A stretch of DNA of 64,000 bases from Lucinisca nassula (GCA_963580285.1 OY757011.1:103488507-103552506), one strand, 5' to 3'. Counted from the stretch's first letter, positions 10,631 to 21,499 are shown. A program made the numbers and translations. Notes: generated from the letters alone by a model not told the origin.

Positions 10631-10845
10631 TTAACCCTTTTTGTACCAAATGGAATCCTCCTTTAATAATATAAACCAAGAGCCAATTTCAAAATTTAGG
10701 GGTCTCAGGTTGCATTTTCTTCAAAATTTATTTGGAAAATGGCTGAACGTTTTTCAAACAGTGGAGGCTTTGATCAGATGCCGCGTTCTGCCTGCACTGT
10801 TTGCCCTGGTACCCGTTTTGGGGTTTCCAGTACTAAATGGGTTAA
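10631..10845 (+). mobile_element. TTAA-type MITE, family B
   Basis: Ends TTAACCCTTTTTGTACCAAA and CCAGTACTAAATGGGTTAA. The core palindrome is partly lost: TCAAACAGTGGAGGCTTTGATC is followed soon by CTGCACTGTTTGCC. Confidence 0.7.
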
Positions 10846-11149
10846 GGAGGACAGGCATTAAGCCTGGATTGGTTGCAGCTGTTTAGTGTCTGGTCAGTGT
10901 AATATAGCTGGAATGCCAGAAATGTAATGCTGTTTTAATGGCTCTCTACATTCCATTCATACTGACCATTGCTCATCTGGCAGCCAATTAAGATGTAAAA
11001 AGCATCCATTTTCTCTGGGAAGGAAATGCATATCTTTCATGCACCTGGTTCTAGATACACACATGGATGGATGTGTGGGCCAGAAATGAGTTGCGATATC
11101 ATCATGAACTCTATGCAATGGACCCATATACACACGACATTAAATACAT

Positions 11150-11417
11150 ATTTGTTCATTTGAATTGAGATTTTACATCCCCGTCAACACTATTTAGGTC
11201 ATTTTGGAGATGTTGCTTCCAGTTTTGTGGGACTCTTACCCAACATTGTGATGAAATGATAGCTCAAGCCCTACAGTTAAAACAAACCAATACAGGGACG
11301 GTTTGACTCACACCACAGCCTGGGCAGGCTTAGACCTTCTAAGCAGTTTATCAGTATTCATGTGCAGTCAGTTTCAGCTTCATGCAGCCCAATCTCTCCA
11401 AGCCCAAATGGGCGGGG
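11150..11417 (-). mobile_element. SINE-A copy, internally shortened
   Basis: Contains CCGTCAACACTATTTAGGTC, TGTTGCTTCCAGTTTTGTGG, TGGGCAGGCTTAGACCTTC and GCCCAAATGGGCGGGGGCC. Part of the central CATGCAGCCC region is missing. Confidence 0.7.
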
Positions 11418-11578
11418 GCCATATTTTAATGAAGAAAAGTGGGGTTGTATTTTAATAAAGAAAAATGGGGTTACAAGGGTATACATTATTTTCCATATAT
11501 CTGCTGTCAGAGATGGTTAGTTCTTATTTGAACTTCCAGTGGGGTGGTTCTAACGAGCACTAACAATGTTTGTTTAGA

Positions 11579-11792
11579 ATTAACCCTTGTCCTGCTTAGC
11601 CCGGATGTGCCTTATTTTCCAAACAATGAAGATCCAGATCAGATGGCTTCTGACGAAGCCATCTGATCAGGATCTACATTGTTTGCCATTCAGTTTGTGA
11701 ATTTGTTGCAATAATTTGCATCAAATAATCTGATTGGTTGATAATCAGTAGTGGGTGTGGCATATATGAATATTCAGCAGGACAAGGGTTGA
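11579..11792 (-). mobile_element. TTAA-type MITE, family A
   Basis: Left end TTAACCCTTGTCCTGCTTAG, right end TTCAGCAGGACAAGGGTTGA (the final TTAA has mutated to TTGA). The central palindrome has GATCAGATGGCTTCTGACGA. Confidence 0.75.
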
Positions 11793-12001
11793 CATAAACA
11801 AAAAAATATAGTCATCCTCTTTATAGTAGCAGACATTGTAATAGCAATGTTCTTTACATCATTTTGATTTCGTGCAAAATCTCACATGTAATTTGCATGT
11901 GTAAAAGGGTTTTAGTCAGAGTCTTTGCTGTTTGTAGAATATTAGTTTATACTAATTTATTTTAGTTTGATTGCGATGAAAGCTTCAAGCTTATTGAATC
12001 G

Positions 12002-12185
12002 CTCTTGAACACTCATTCCGGGTGTTTTCATGCGCGCGCGCGAGAGAGAGGCAGTGGCTTTTACACCACTGCTACCCATTTACACCTGGGTGGAGTGGGG
12101 CAGTGTCATTACGTGTCTTGTCCAAGGACACACCTCGATAACGGTGTAGAATATTATAAAAGCTGGCAAGTCATTTGGCCCCACT
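12002..12185. other. Repeat fragment with GC/GA dinucleotide run
   Basis: A short CG/GA run lies at 12031-12049. It is followed by CCATTTACACCTGGGTGGAG and GTGTCTTGTCCAAGGACACA, a phrase that looks like a dispersed repeat. The open frame here is not convincing as a gene. Confidence 0.35.
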
Positions 12186-12433
12186 TAAAGAAAACATGCC
12201 TTTATGATTTTGACCCCTTTAAACCCCACTTCTATATAGGGGTATTCATTATTTTTCTTATTTCTGCTCAAACACATGGATTATGGGTACTCGTTAAAAC
12301 CACCTTGTACCTAACGAGTACCCACAATCTATGTTTTGAGCAGAAATAAGAAAATATCAGGATTTTTTGTCGGAAAATTTTCATTTTTTGGGAGTAAAAT
12401 TTTCAATATATTTGAATAGGCTTGTTTTCGTAA
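12186..12433. mobile_element. GCCTC-core MITE (family G), core shortened
   Basis: Arms CTTATTTCTGCTCAAACACA and ATGTTTTGAGCAGAAATAAG face each other. The turn is reduced to AAAACCACCTTGTACC. The right end AATAGGCTTGTTTTCGTAAT resembles the family terminus. It is followed immediately by another copy. Confidence 0.7.
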
Positions 12434-12465
12434 TGAAAACATGAGGTTATAATCTTGCCTGGTTA

Positions 12466-12736
12466 ATCACACAAACACGCCTATATAATTTTGACCCCCT
12501 CGAATCCCACTTTTATATAGTAAAACTGGGGTTTACAGGGGTAAACCTTTTTTTCTTATTTCTGCCCTTTAATATAGGTTGTGGGTACTCGTTAGACGAT
12601 AAGGCGGTTCTAACAAGTGCCCACAATCTATATTTTGAGCAGAAATAAGAAAAATATCACAATTTTTCATCATAGAATTTGCATTTTTTCGGCGATAAAG
12701 GTGGCAATATATTTGTATAGGCGTGTTTGCGTAATG
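12466..12736. mobile_element. GCCTC-core MITE (family G)
   Basis: Ends AATCACACAAACACGCCTATA and TATAGGCGTGTTTGCGTAAT. The left palindrome arm lacks GAACCGCCTC, but the right arm AAGGCGGTTCTAAC is present. The family's ATCACAATTTTTCATCATAG flank is intact. Confidence 0.75.
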
Positions 12737-13011
12737 AATTAGTTTATATATGTGTGCTGCAGCTTATTACACTGATGCTTATAAAAAATTGTTTTAGCAT
12801 ATTTTTTCAAAGATAAGATAAAAATTTTAGATTGTTCACATTTTGGCAACACACAGTAACGGTCTTTGATAATATGTATATGTATGAGCTCTGTCCAAAG
12901 GAAAAATACCCCAACACAAGGTCAGTCAGGTCGGCAAAATTCTTTCGTAGGGACAGATCAAGAAATCTTTTATACGGTCAATCTCCTCCTCCTCCCCCAT
13001 TCCCCCCGCCA

Positions 13012-13312
13012 ATCGGGGCTTGAAGAAATAGATGATAGATGGGCTACATGATGCTTCCACGCAAAGTTGAAACCGACCGCACACGAGTACTGGTAAACCG
13101 CCTAGAGGATCTAAGCTTGCCCAGGCAAAGCGGTGCGAGTCAATCCGTCCATGCTTATAAACCCTATTGGTTTCATTGGGCGACAGGGCTTGAGATGTCA
13201 TTTCATCACGATGTTGGATAAAAGTCCCACAAAATTGATAGCAACGTCTCCAAAATGATCTTTACAGTGTTGAAGGGGACGTTAAACCTCAAATCAAACA
13301 AACAAACAAAAA
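13012..13312 (+). mobile_element. SINE-A copy
   Basis: Runs from CCCCGCCAATCGGGGCTTG through CATGATGCTTCCACGCA, AAGCTTGCCCAGGCAAAGCG and GGCGACAGGGCTTGAGATG to the tail CCTCAAATCAAACAAACAAA. Confidence 0.85.
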
Positions 13313-13428
13313 AACACTTATGCATGCATAAGCCTGGGCAGGAAACAAAAGTGAGGTTAGATAAACTGACCAGCTCAGCATGCCCTTAAGAGTGTTGACT
13401 GGGCCATTAAACTACAAACCAAACCAAA
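13313..13428 (+). mobile_element. SINE-B 3' fragment
   Basis: Contains GCATAAGCCTGGGCAGG, TAGATAAACTGACCAGCTCA and GTGTTGACTGGGCCATTAAA, the 3' half of SINE-B. Confidence 0.6.
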
Positions 13429-13639
13429 ACTTGTAACCATGTGTCTGCCAGGCAGACAAGCATGCTCTTACCGCCCTTGGCAACCTCCTGGATTTGACTG
13501 TTTGTTCTTTTGCATTGTTTTTACAGAAAAAGACGTTTATTGCATAACGTACATGCACCTCAAAAGCTGCAAAACATTTACCGTAAAACACCTGAATATT
13601 CACGTGAAAGGAATTTGACTTAGGAGCAATGAAGATAGT

Positions 13640-13765
13640 GAAGGAGTAATGTCCCTTATTTTTTGTCAGAAACATATATTGTGGGTACTTGTTAGAATCG
13701 CCTCATTGAGGCGATTCTAACAAGTACCCACAACAGATGTTTTACTGGAGAAATAAGAATATTCC
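13640..13765. mobile_element. GCCTC-core palindrome, family G variant
   Basis: A near-perfect palindrome: TGTGGGTACTTGTTAGAATC, CGCCTCATTGAGGCG and the return arm GATTCTAACAAGTACCCACA at 13679-13733. Outer flanks are degraded. Confidence 0.7.
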
Positions 13766-14538
13766 AAGTAATGCTGCTTTGAAACCAACATTATGGGGAA
13801 AAAAAATGAAAAAAAAATGAAAAATTTTAAATGATAATATATAGGAGTTAGGAAATAAGTAATTTTAAAACATAAGTTTGGAATTATTTTTTCTCCTCTG
13901 AGTCTTTCTTTGACTTGGGGAAGAATTTTTTTTCCATCTATTTTGATAGTGTATCATCTATTTTGACATTGTTTAAAGGTATTTTACAGTAAATTCTGCA
14001 TCTCATTTGATGCCTTGATAGCAAGAGGCATCTTTTTTCCAGCTTGGGGTAGGTTTGATTGGCATGGAATCAGGCATAGATCAGTATATTAATCTATAAG
14101 TTTGGTTCTGCAATTTTACAATAGGATATTGTCTGATGAAGATCTGTGGTTAGGGTATACGGGCCGGGAGTGGTCATTAGCTGGTGGCACGCCCTGTTCG
14201 AGGCCTGCTGTTTCGCTTTAGATCTGGAGTAGATTTATATAATTTGGATGTGAACATGTATTTTTCGTAAGTTTGAGACATGTTTTACAGTTTTATAAAA
14301 ATGAATAAATAGGCATAAAAAAATAGATGCCCACCATAAAAAAATATATACATGTATATGAAAAAAATAGGTGTCTGATGTCTGTATGTATTAAATTGTG
14401 TTTAATGCCAAATACTTTGGTGGGAATTTACAGTTTCTCAAATGTTATGATATTTTTAATATTTCTATTTTATATTTGTATAGAAAAATTAATGTTTTGC
14501 AAAGGAATGGAATTTTCATTCTTGTTGTTGGAAGGTTA
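13766..14538. other. No feature recognised
   Basis: Strongly AT-rich with A and T runs. Two short open frames near 14330-14670 are AT-driven, and the longer one runs into the poly-G tract. No gene or repeat boundary is supported. Confidence 0.5.
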
Positions 14539-14557
14539 AATGTTAACCCATTGCATG

Positions 14558-14594
<37 letters not shown>

Positions 14595-14601
14595 ACCCCT
14601 G

Positions 14602-14894
14602 AAGTGGTACCTTCATTACGAAAACATATCCGTGGGATATAGTGCATTTTTCAAACCTCAAAAAAGGTAATTTTTCTGATGAAAACTTGTGATATTTTTC
14701 TTATTTTTACTTCAAACATAGGTTTTGGGTGCTCGTTAGAACCGCCTCATTGAGGTGGTTCTAACCAGTACCCACAGCCTATGTTTTGGAGCAGAAATAA
14801 GGAAATTAATGTTTACCCCCTAAACCCCAGTTTTCTCTATATAAGGTGGGGTTTAGGGGGGTCTTTATTTCACGGACTTGTTCACGTGATGTTG
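14602..14894. mobile_element. GCCTC-core MITE (family G, CACGGACTTG subtype)
   Basis: Left end CATTACGAAAACATATCCGTG, right end CACGGACTTGTTCACGTGATG. The full palindrome GTTAGAACCGCCTCATTGAG is present. It is inserted inside a family C MITE between GGTACCTT and TTGGCAAAC. Confidence 0.75.
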
Positions 14895-15046
14895 GCAAAC
14901 AGTGCAGGTCCAACTAGATCAGATGCCGCATGCCTGGCCATGCTATATTTGCTTACAGAATTGTCCATCTTAAATAGAATCAAAATGAAAAAAATAGGCC
15001 CGACACCCCTTATATGACAGATGGACTTATCCAATATATAGCAATG

Positions 15047-15339
15047 TTTGTTTGTTTGAATTGAGGTTTAACGTCCCCATCAACACTGTAAACAGTATAG
15101 GTCATTTTGGAGACGTTGCTTCCAATTTTGTGGGACTTTTACCCGACATTGAGATGAAATGACATCTCAAGCTCAATCGCCCAATGAAACCAATAGGGTT
15201 TGTAAGCTTGGACGGGCCGACTGGCACCTCTTTACCTGGGCAGCGGTTTACTAGTACTTGTGTGCGGTTGCTTTCAGCTCTGCGTGGAAGCATCATGCAG
15301 CCCATTTATTTCTTCAAGCCCAAATGGGCGGGGGCTGAC
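15047..15339 (-). mobile_element. SINE-A nested in family C MITE
   Basis: The target-site duplication ATATAGCAATG is at 15036-15046 and 15340-15350. Tail (plus strand) TTTGTTTGTTTGAATTGAGG, head CCCAAATGGGCGGGGGC. Confidence 0.85.
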
Positions 15340-15478
15340 ATATAGCAATGGAAGAGTCCACTATAAGTGGACTGGATGGATCTTCACGGGAGGCAGCACT
15401 TTCAAAACATTTTTGTCTCCTTTTCAAAATTGTCTTAAAGAAAATTCTTTAGACCCTTTTTGCAACAATTGGGATTCA

Positions 15479-15709
15479 ATTAACCCATTTGCATACTCGT
15501 GGACTCTTCCATTGCTATATGTTGGACAAATCCATTTGTCACATAAGGGTTGTCAGGCTTATTGTTTCGTTTTTATTCTATTTTTACGAACATTTCTGTT
15601 AGCAAATAGTGCAGGCCCTGACCAGACGCCGCATTCTGCGGCGTCTGATCTGGGTCTGCACTGTTTGCCAAGGTATCTCTTCAGGTGTTTCCTGCATGCA
15701 ATGGGTTAA
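15479..15709. mobile_element. TTAA-type MITE, family C
   Basis: Ends TTAACCCATTTGCATACTCG and CTGCATGCAATGGGTTAA. The core is an excellent palindrome: GCAAATAGTGCAGGCCCTGA, CAGACGCCGCATTCTGCGGC and the return to CTGCACTGTTTGCC. Confidence 0.8.
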
Positions 15710-15741
15710 AAGGACAGTGAACAGGAAGCAAGTCCTGAAAG

Positions 15742-16040
15742 TTTGTATTGGAATTTAACAGCCCAGTCAACACTATTTAGGTCATTTTTGAGCTGGTCAC
15801 TTTACCCATCCACACTTTTCCTGGGCAGGCTTATACGTATGCGGTTAACCAATACAGTGCACATTCTTTGGCCAGAAACTGACAACTGCCCTTCTTGAAT
15901 CAACAAAAGGGAGAGAATGACCGTAGAAAAGATTTCATGATCAATCTACGCAAAAGAATGTTGCCGACCCTGTCAGGTATCGAACCCGCGTCCTCCTGAT
16001 CACCAGTCAGACACGCATCCGACTGAGCTACCGATGCCGT
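15742..16040 (-). mobile_element. SINE-B copy
   Basis: The target-site duplication CAAGTCCTGAAAG is at 15729-15741 and 16041-16053. The minus strand shows GCTCAGTCGGATGCGTGTC and GGTTCGATACC boxes. Confidence 0.85.
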
Positions 16041-16365
16041 CAAGTCCTGAAAGTAATCCTCATATGGTGGAAAATATCATTCTTCTTAAACTAAAAATAA
16101 TCATAAAAAGGAACATAATTTTTCTATCAGTGCATACAGCATTGGCTGTTTCCGTTTGTGTGTGTGTATGTGTACACATGCATGCATGTGCGTTTGTGCC
16201 CTGCAAAGCACTACCATATTATTCATGTACTCATTATTATTGCAGGGGAATGTTCCTTATTGTATTTGGTGATAGTATCAGCATCTTGCTGATTGTCTGC
16301 AATATTAGCATCTATTATCTTAAGTCTATCTAGATTTGTATCACTGGAATGTTCATTTACTTAGT

Positions 16366-16579
16366 TTAACCCTTTTTGTACCAAATGGAATATTCCACCT
16401 TATATAGAGCAGGAGTCCATTTCAAAGTGTAGGGGTTTTAGGTTGTGTTTTCTTCAATTGGCTGAAAATTTTGCAAACACTGTAGGCCCTGATCAGACGC
16501 CGCATTCTGCGGCATCTGATCTGGGCCTGCACTGTTTGCCAACTACCCGTTTTGGGGTTTCTGGTACAAAATGGGTTAA
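16366..16579 (+). mobile_element. TTAA-type MITE, family B
   Basis: Ends TTAACCCTTTTTGTACCAAA and TTCTGGTACAAAATGGGTTAA. The core palindrome is GCAAACACTGTAGGCCCTGA, CAGACGCCGCATTCTGCGGC, CTGCACTGTTTGCC. Confidence 0.8.
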
Positions 16580-16659
16580 GTGCTAGCATTAGGAAGGCAA
16601 AAACTGCCTGAGCAAATGCTTACATTATTATTATATAAACCCATTTTGAGTTAATAGAA

Positions 16660-16854
16660 TCTTTCTCATTGTTTGGAATTTTTCTCATTGTTTGGAATTT
16701 AACAGCCCAGTCAACACTATTTAAAGCATATCAAGTTGGTCAGGTTACCTGACCAAACTTATCCTGGACAGGCTTATACACAAGCAGTTAACCAGTGTAG
16801 TGCTTTTTCATTCACAAGAGGTTGACAACTGCCCTTCCTGAGAATGATCATGGA
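16660..16854 (-). mobile_element. SINE-B fragment
   Basis: Contains the 3' half (TTAACAGCCCAGTCAACAC, GGACAGGCTTATACACAAGC, TGACAACTGCCCTTCCTGAG). The tRNA-like head is missing and SINE-A follows directly. Confidence 0.6.
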
Positions 16855-17160
16855 TTTGTTTGATTTGTTTGATTTGAGGTTTAACGTCCCCATCAACACT
16901 GTAAAGGTCATTTTGGAGATGTTGCTTCCGATTTTGTGGGACTTTTACCCAACATTGAGATGAAATGAAATCTCAAGCCCTGTTGCCCAATGAAAGCAAT
17001 GGGGTTTATAAGCATGGACGGTCCAACTCTCACCCCTTTGCCTGGTTAGGCTTAGAGCCTCTAAGCAGTTTACCAGTACTCGTGTGCGGTTGGATTCAGC
17101 TCTGCGTGGAAGCATCATGCATCCCATCTATTTCTTCAAGCCCCGATGGACGGGGGCCAT
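16855..17160 (-). mobile_element. SINE-A copy
   Basis: Full length, from TTTGTTTGATTTGATTTGAGG-type tail sequence (plus strand) to GCCCCGATGGACGGGGGCC. The frames in it are antisense reads of the repeat. Confidence 0.8.
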
Positions 17161-17383
17161 AATGGTATGAGAATTAATCTTTAATGGGTTGTAAAATTCA
17201 AATAAGATATCACTTGTATTTTTCCTTGTATCAGAATCTATGAGATTAACTGCAATGATATCATCTGTTGATTGATTGTTTGGGGTTATATGATGTGTCA
17301 GCCCTTGGAAAATGAACTTGAAGAAATAACAACATTACCTGCTGCAAGGACAGCAGGCTCAGCCTAACTGTAAGCCAATATCA

Positions 17384-17685
17384 GTTGGATGCCCCTTGGA
17401 GATATACATGTAGTTGGGCTGCATGATGCTTCCATGCAGATCTTAAACCAACTGCACATGAGTGCTGGTAAACCTTGGGTAGGACTAAGCCTGCCCAGGC
17501 AAAGTGGTGTGAGCCAGACCATCCATGCATATAAACCCTATTGGTTGCATTTGGTGGCAGGGATTGAGATGTTATTTCATCTCAATGTCAGGTAAAAGTC
17601 CCACAAAAATTGGAAGCAACATCTCCATAATGACTTCAATAGTGTTGACAGGGATATTAAACCTCAAATGAAACAAACCAGACAA
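17384..17685 (+). mobile_element. SINE-A copy, diverged
   Basis: Contains GGGCTGCATGATGCTTCCATG, TAAGCCTGCCCAGGCAAAG, GTGGCAGGGATTGAGATG and the tail ATTAAACCTCAAATGAAAC. Confidence 0.75.
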
Positions 17686-18142
17686 GTTATAATAGTGACA
17701 AAAATGATTTTAAGGCAATAATACAAAATATCAATATATATAAATATATTTTTTTGGAGTGATAATAAATTTCCATAGTAACTTGGGAAACATCTACAAA
17801 ATCAAGGCTTCCAGTTGTTACCGTATGTATTCAGACAAACATGCCTGATAAAACTATGTAGACTCAGATGGAACGCAATAAAATGCATCGGTGTCTAAAG
17901 TGTTTGCCACTGATCCAGCTCTTTGGATACTCCGACTAGTAAATTATACTTGTTTAAATTTTGGAAAAAGTTTTTTAAGGAGTTGAGGTGTTCAGTTACT
18001 TAGGGTAAATGCAGTATATATGGGGGAAAAAAAGAGATTCTATCTAAACTGTGATAACAGCATTGGATGTAATGGATGGAATCCTGGTATTTATTTATTT
18101 ATATTTTATTTATTTTTATTTATTTGAGCTATGTATTGATCC
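17686..18142. other. Repeat remnant and TTTA microsatellite
   Basis: About 17826-18005 carries the GAGTTGAGGTGTTCAGTTAC..TAGGGTAAAT end seen in other GATCAG-core elements near 57.8 and 59.9 kb. A TTTA-rich run lies at 18090-18125. No gene. Confidence 0.4.
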
Positions 18143-19936
18143 TAACCCTTCTCTTGCTGAATATTCAGTTTAGCCACACCCATTTCTGACTTTGAACCAA
18201 TCAGATTACTTGATGTAATTTATTCCTATAAATTCATAAACTGAATGTCAAACTGTGTAGATCCTGATCAGATGGCTTCTTCAGAAGCCATCTGATATGG
18301 ATCTACACCATACATGTGATATCTCCCGATTTCGTCGGGATATCCCGATTTCGAACCCCATTTCCCGGTCTCCCGTCCGACGGCTCTAATCTCCCGACAC
18401 GACAATTTTCCTATAGTAGTTTTCCGCCGACCGACCAATTTAGTGTTAACCACTGTAAAATACCTATGCGGTTAACCGTCAGTGTATTTACGCTAGGCGG
18501 TATGCAGGTAAATTGCAATACACACCTGCACAAGTATAATATCGCAATATGAAAAGAACGTACCGGTAAATACAATTATTAAAATGCAACCCGCAAACAA
18601 TGTGATAAAAAGCGAGAAATTCAATAAGGAAGAAATGTGATGTTTGCATACATTTATTACTGATCACCGATTTGCTCAAGTTGCCAACGCTATTCAACCG
18701 TTTACACCAGAGGCGGGCCTTATTGATAAGACGACAATTAACAATGTGACAAGGTGTGACAGTTGTTTTTAGGGTAACCGGGCGCCATGGGCACATAGGG
18801 GCTACCCCTGACAAGGTGTGAAAACTAGTCAATCAAGATATACCAGTTATAGCTTATTTAATCCCTTTGTAATTGACACAAGTGTAGACGCTAAATATTA
18901 TTCCCGCCAAAACAGAGCAAAGCAGACGCTGTTTTTTTCTACGCGTCTGTAAACCGTTATTCTTTTATTAATCATAGAACTGGGTAATTACTTAGTGACA
19001 TTTTCTATTTAAACCCGAGAAAAATATTTTTGCAGTTTTTAACGGAAGAAAGAAATATGCCCCACGTGACACCAATGAAAATTCGTGCATGCTTTTTGGC
19101 CTTTGACAGGTGAACGCGCTAAATATTTTTCCCGCCAAAACAGAGCAGAGCAGACGCTGGTATTTTCTAAGCATCTGTATGTAGTTTTTCATTTATTAAT
19201 AAACATAGAACCGGAGTTTTGCAGGGTGAAATTTTCTATTCAAACCTGTTTCATTTTTAGCTTGCGAGAAAAAATATTTTTGCCGTGTTTTTAATGGATC
19301 TTTTATGAAAAAAATATGCCCCCAAGTTAAATCAATAAAAATCATGCATGCTTATTAGTTCCGACTAAGTTCCGAGGCAGGTTTTGGGGATGATAAGAGA
19401 AGGGGTGTAAGAGTATGAGTAATTTTTGCTATGCGGGTATTCTGAATGTTGTTTTTTTTCTGCCAGGTGCTAGGTGGGTATTTAACACCGATCTATTGGT
19501 CAGTGCTTGTTCTTTGATCGTTCTTCCCAGAAATTGTCTCTCTATTAAAATACAAAATGGAAGTTTGTCGTCTGCTGCTTTCTTTTTCCAAGCTTTTATA
19601 ACATATTTTTGCAGAAAGGCAAACAGTGTGGACCGTCATCAGAATGCTCTGCAGTCTGATCTGGGCCCACACTGTTTTCAAAAAAGATTTTTAATGCAGA
19701 TGACAAAGCAGACAACAATTGTCGTGTTGGCATGTTATGGGTGAAAAATTGCTTCAGAGGTAAATTTTAACCAAAAAAAAAACACCACTTTTTACCGCGG
19801 AAAAATCTCCCGATTTGGGACCCCAATCTCCCTATCTGAAAATCAAAATCTCCCTATTTGGGTCCAAGAAAATATCACATGTATGCTACACTGTTTGCAA
19901 AGATGGGGGTTGTCGTGAACAGCAGGATAAGAGTTA
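18143..19936. mobile_element. TTAA-type MITE, family A, split by a 1.58-kb insertion
   Basis: The left half (18143-18308) runs from AACCCTTCTCTTGCTGAATA to GATATGGATCTACAC. The right half (19886-19936) begins CTACACTGTTTGCAAAG and ends ACAGCAGGATAAGAGTT. The two halves join into one ordinary family A copy once the inserted element is removed. Confidence 0.75.
18309..19885. mobile_element. 1577-bp non-autonomous DNA element inserted in a MITE
   Basis: The ends are exact inverted repeats, CATACATGTGATAT and ATATCACATGTATG. The target-site duplication CTACAC (6 bp) is at 18303-18308 and 19886-19891. Subterminal text is rich in ATCTCCCGATTT on one side and ATCTCCCTATTTGGG on the other. Inside are two diverged tandem copies of about 230 bp, starting near 18887 and 19116 with CGCTAAATATT and CCCGCCAAAACAGAGCA. 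A GATCAG-type core block lies at about 19615-19745. No convincing transposase; superfamily unassigned. Confidence 0.7.
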
Positions 19937-20120
19937 TGTATTAGAAACAAACAGTGCAGACCCAGATCAGACTGCTCCTGAAGGGTCTACACCATTTGCC
20001 ATTCCATCTCAACCTTTTTTGGACCCCTTGCTGGATCACAGAACAAACTTGTTAAAATTTTTGGAAAATTACAGTGAGTCCTCAAGGTGTCCAAGGTTTT
20101 TGGATTTTTACCCTATCCAA
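19937..20120. mobile_element. GATCAG-core repeat fragment
   Basis: Half of a core palindrome (AAACAGTGCAGACCCAGATC, then GGTCTACACCATTTGCC) followed by TTACAGTGAGTCCTCAAGG and GGTTTTTGGATTTTTACCCT. The same layout recurs at 30440, 33710, 34190 and 43350. Confidence 0.5.
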
Positions 20121-20391
20121 TGAGAAAAGTGTCCTTTTCCTTTCCTCAGTTTATGTTCTTCAGATGTACAGTCCACATTCAACTCGAAAGGACACCTGAA
20201 TGTGACATTGTCCAAATTTTTCATGGCTCTAAAAACTGATCTGGATGGTTGGGTGACGCAAATGTATCTTACGCCACCAGGGCATCCAACTCTTTGGCAA
20301 GGCCTGCCGTCCTTGCTGCAATATCAACTCACAGATTTCCTCTGAAAAAAATAAATAAAAATGTTGTCTGCTTCATTTTGTGTTTGGTACT

Positions 20392-20619
20392 TTAACCCAT
20401 TTCAGACTGGAAACCCCTAAACCGGTGGCTTGGCAAACAGTGCAGGCCCAGATCAGACGCCGCAGAACGCGGCGTCTGATCAGGGCCTTCACTGTTTGCA
20501 AAAAGTTCGGCCTTTTTCCAAACAAATTTTGAAGAAACCACAACCAGACACTCCTAAATTTTGAAATGGACAACTGCTATATACAGGGAAGAAGTTCCAT
20601 TTGGTACAAAAAGGGTTAA
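20392..20619 (-). mobile_element. TTAA-type MITE, family B
   Basis: Ends TTAACCCATTTCAGACTGG and TTTGGTACAAAAAGGGTTAA. Nearly perfect core: GGCAAACAGTGCAGGCCCAG, ATCAGACGCCGCAGAACGCG, then the return arm. Confidence 0.8.
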
Positions 20620-20694
20620 AAGTAAAGCACACTATTGATGAGGGATTTGAAGGTTGTTTCTATTAATAAAGTCAAATTTTTGTCACTGTTGTTG

Positions 20695-21060
20695 ATCATG
20701 ACTAATAATTTTTCTTATTTTTTGCTCAAAAACATACCATATTGGGGCGGCCCCCATCCATCGGGGCTTGAAGAAATAGATGGGCTGCATGATGCTTCCA
20801 CGCAGAGCTGAAACCGATCGCACAAGAGTACTGGTAAATCGCTTAGAGGATCTATGCCTGCAAAGGCAAAGTGGTGCGAGTTGGACCGTCCATGCTTATA
20901 AACCCAATTGGTTTCATTGGGCGACAGGGCTTGAGATGTCATTTATCTCAGTGTCGGGTAAAACTCCCACAAAATTGGAATCAAAAGCCATATTGGGGAG
21001 TGTCAATAGAGCTCTATCTAACAATGTTTGTAGCAGAAATAAGAAAAGTACATGTACCGT
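20695..21060. mobile_element. Family G MITE remnant with nested SINE-A
   Basis: The left arm TTTTTTGCTCAAAAACATAC and the right arm TGTTTGTAGCAGAAATAAG flank SINE-A at 20748-20987. The host palindrome is badly eroded. Confidence 0.55.
20748..20987 (+). mobile_element. SINE-A copy with 3' internal deletion
   Basis: The target-site duplication CCATATTGGGG is at 20737-20747 and 20988-20998. The segment from GCAACGTCTCC to AACCTC is missing just before the tail. Confidence 0.8.
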
Positions 21061-21294
21061 TAAACACTTAAAAATTCTGCCACCTTGAGGACTTGCTGTA
21101 ATTCTTCTAAAATTTTAACGAATTTGTTTCATGATCCGGCAGGGAGTTCAAAAAGAGCAGACAGTGGCAAATAATGTAGACCCTGATCTTCAGGAGCAGT
21201 CAGTCTGATCTGGGACTGCACTGTTTGTTCAGGGCCTGTCCCATTTCTTAGGATCATTATGGTATTACACATTTTCCTCAGAAAACTGTCCCTT

Positions 21295-21458
21295 TGAACC
21301 ACTCAGATTACCTGATGTAATTTATTCCTACAAAATTAACATACTGAATGTCAAAACAGTGTAGATCCTGATCAGATGGCTTCTTCAGAAGCCATCTGAT
21401 CTGGATCTACACTGTTACCAAAAGTAGGGGTTGTCACGAACAGCAGGATAAGGGTTAA
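21295..21458 (+). mobile_element. TTAA-type MITE, family A, 5'-truncated, beside exon
   Basis: The core palindrome at about 21355-21418 is intact (AACAGTGTAGATCCTGATCA, GATGGCTTCTTCAGAAGCC). The right end ACAGCAGGATAAGGGTTAA stops at 21458, only about 41 bp before the predicted 3' splice site of the large exon. The left end is lost. Confidence 0.75.
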
Positions 21459-21499
21459 ATTTCGGAATTACAATAATTTTATTTTCTGATGACTTGCAG

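Larger units (their letters stand above)
14539..15375. mobile_element. TTAA-type MITE, family C, with two nested insertions
   Basis: Starts TTAACCCATTGCATGCCGG. A 34-base G run (14560-14593) sits where other copies have a short GGGGGG. It is broken at 14602 by a family G MITE, resumes at 14895 with TTGGCAAACAGTGCAGG, is broken again at 15047 by SINE-A, and resumes at 15340 with ATATAGCAATGGAAGAGTCC. Confidence 0.7.

Noticed and set aside
12005..12349. 114-codon plus-strand frame
   Set aside because: It crosses a dinucleotide run and a family G MITE border, so it is a composite of repeats.
14327..14670. Two overlapping plus-strand frames
   Set aside because: They are AT-rich, begin in unremarkable sequence and one is extended only by the poly-G tract.
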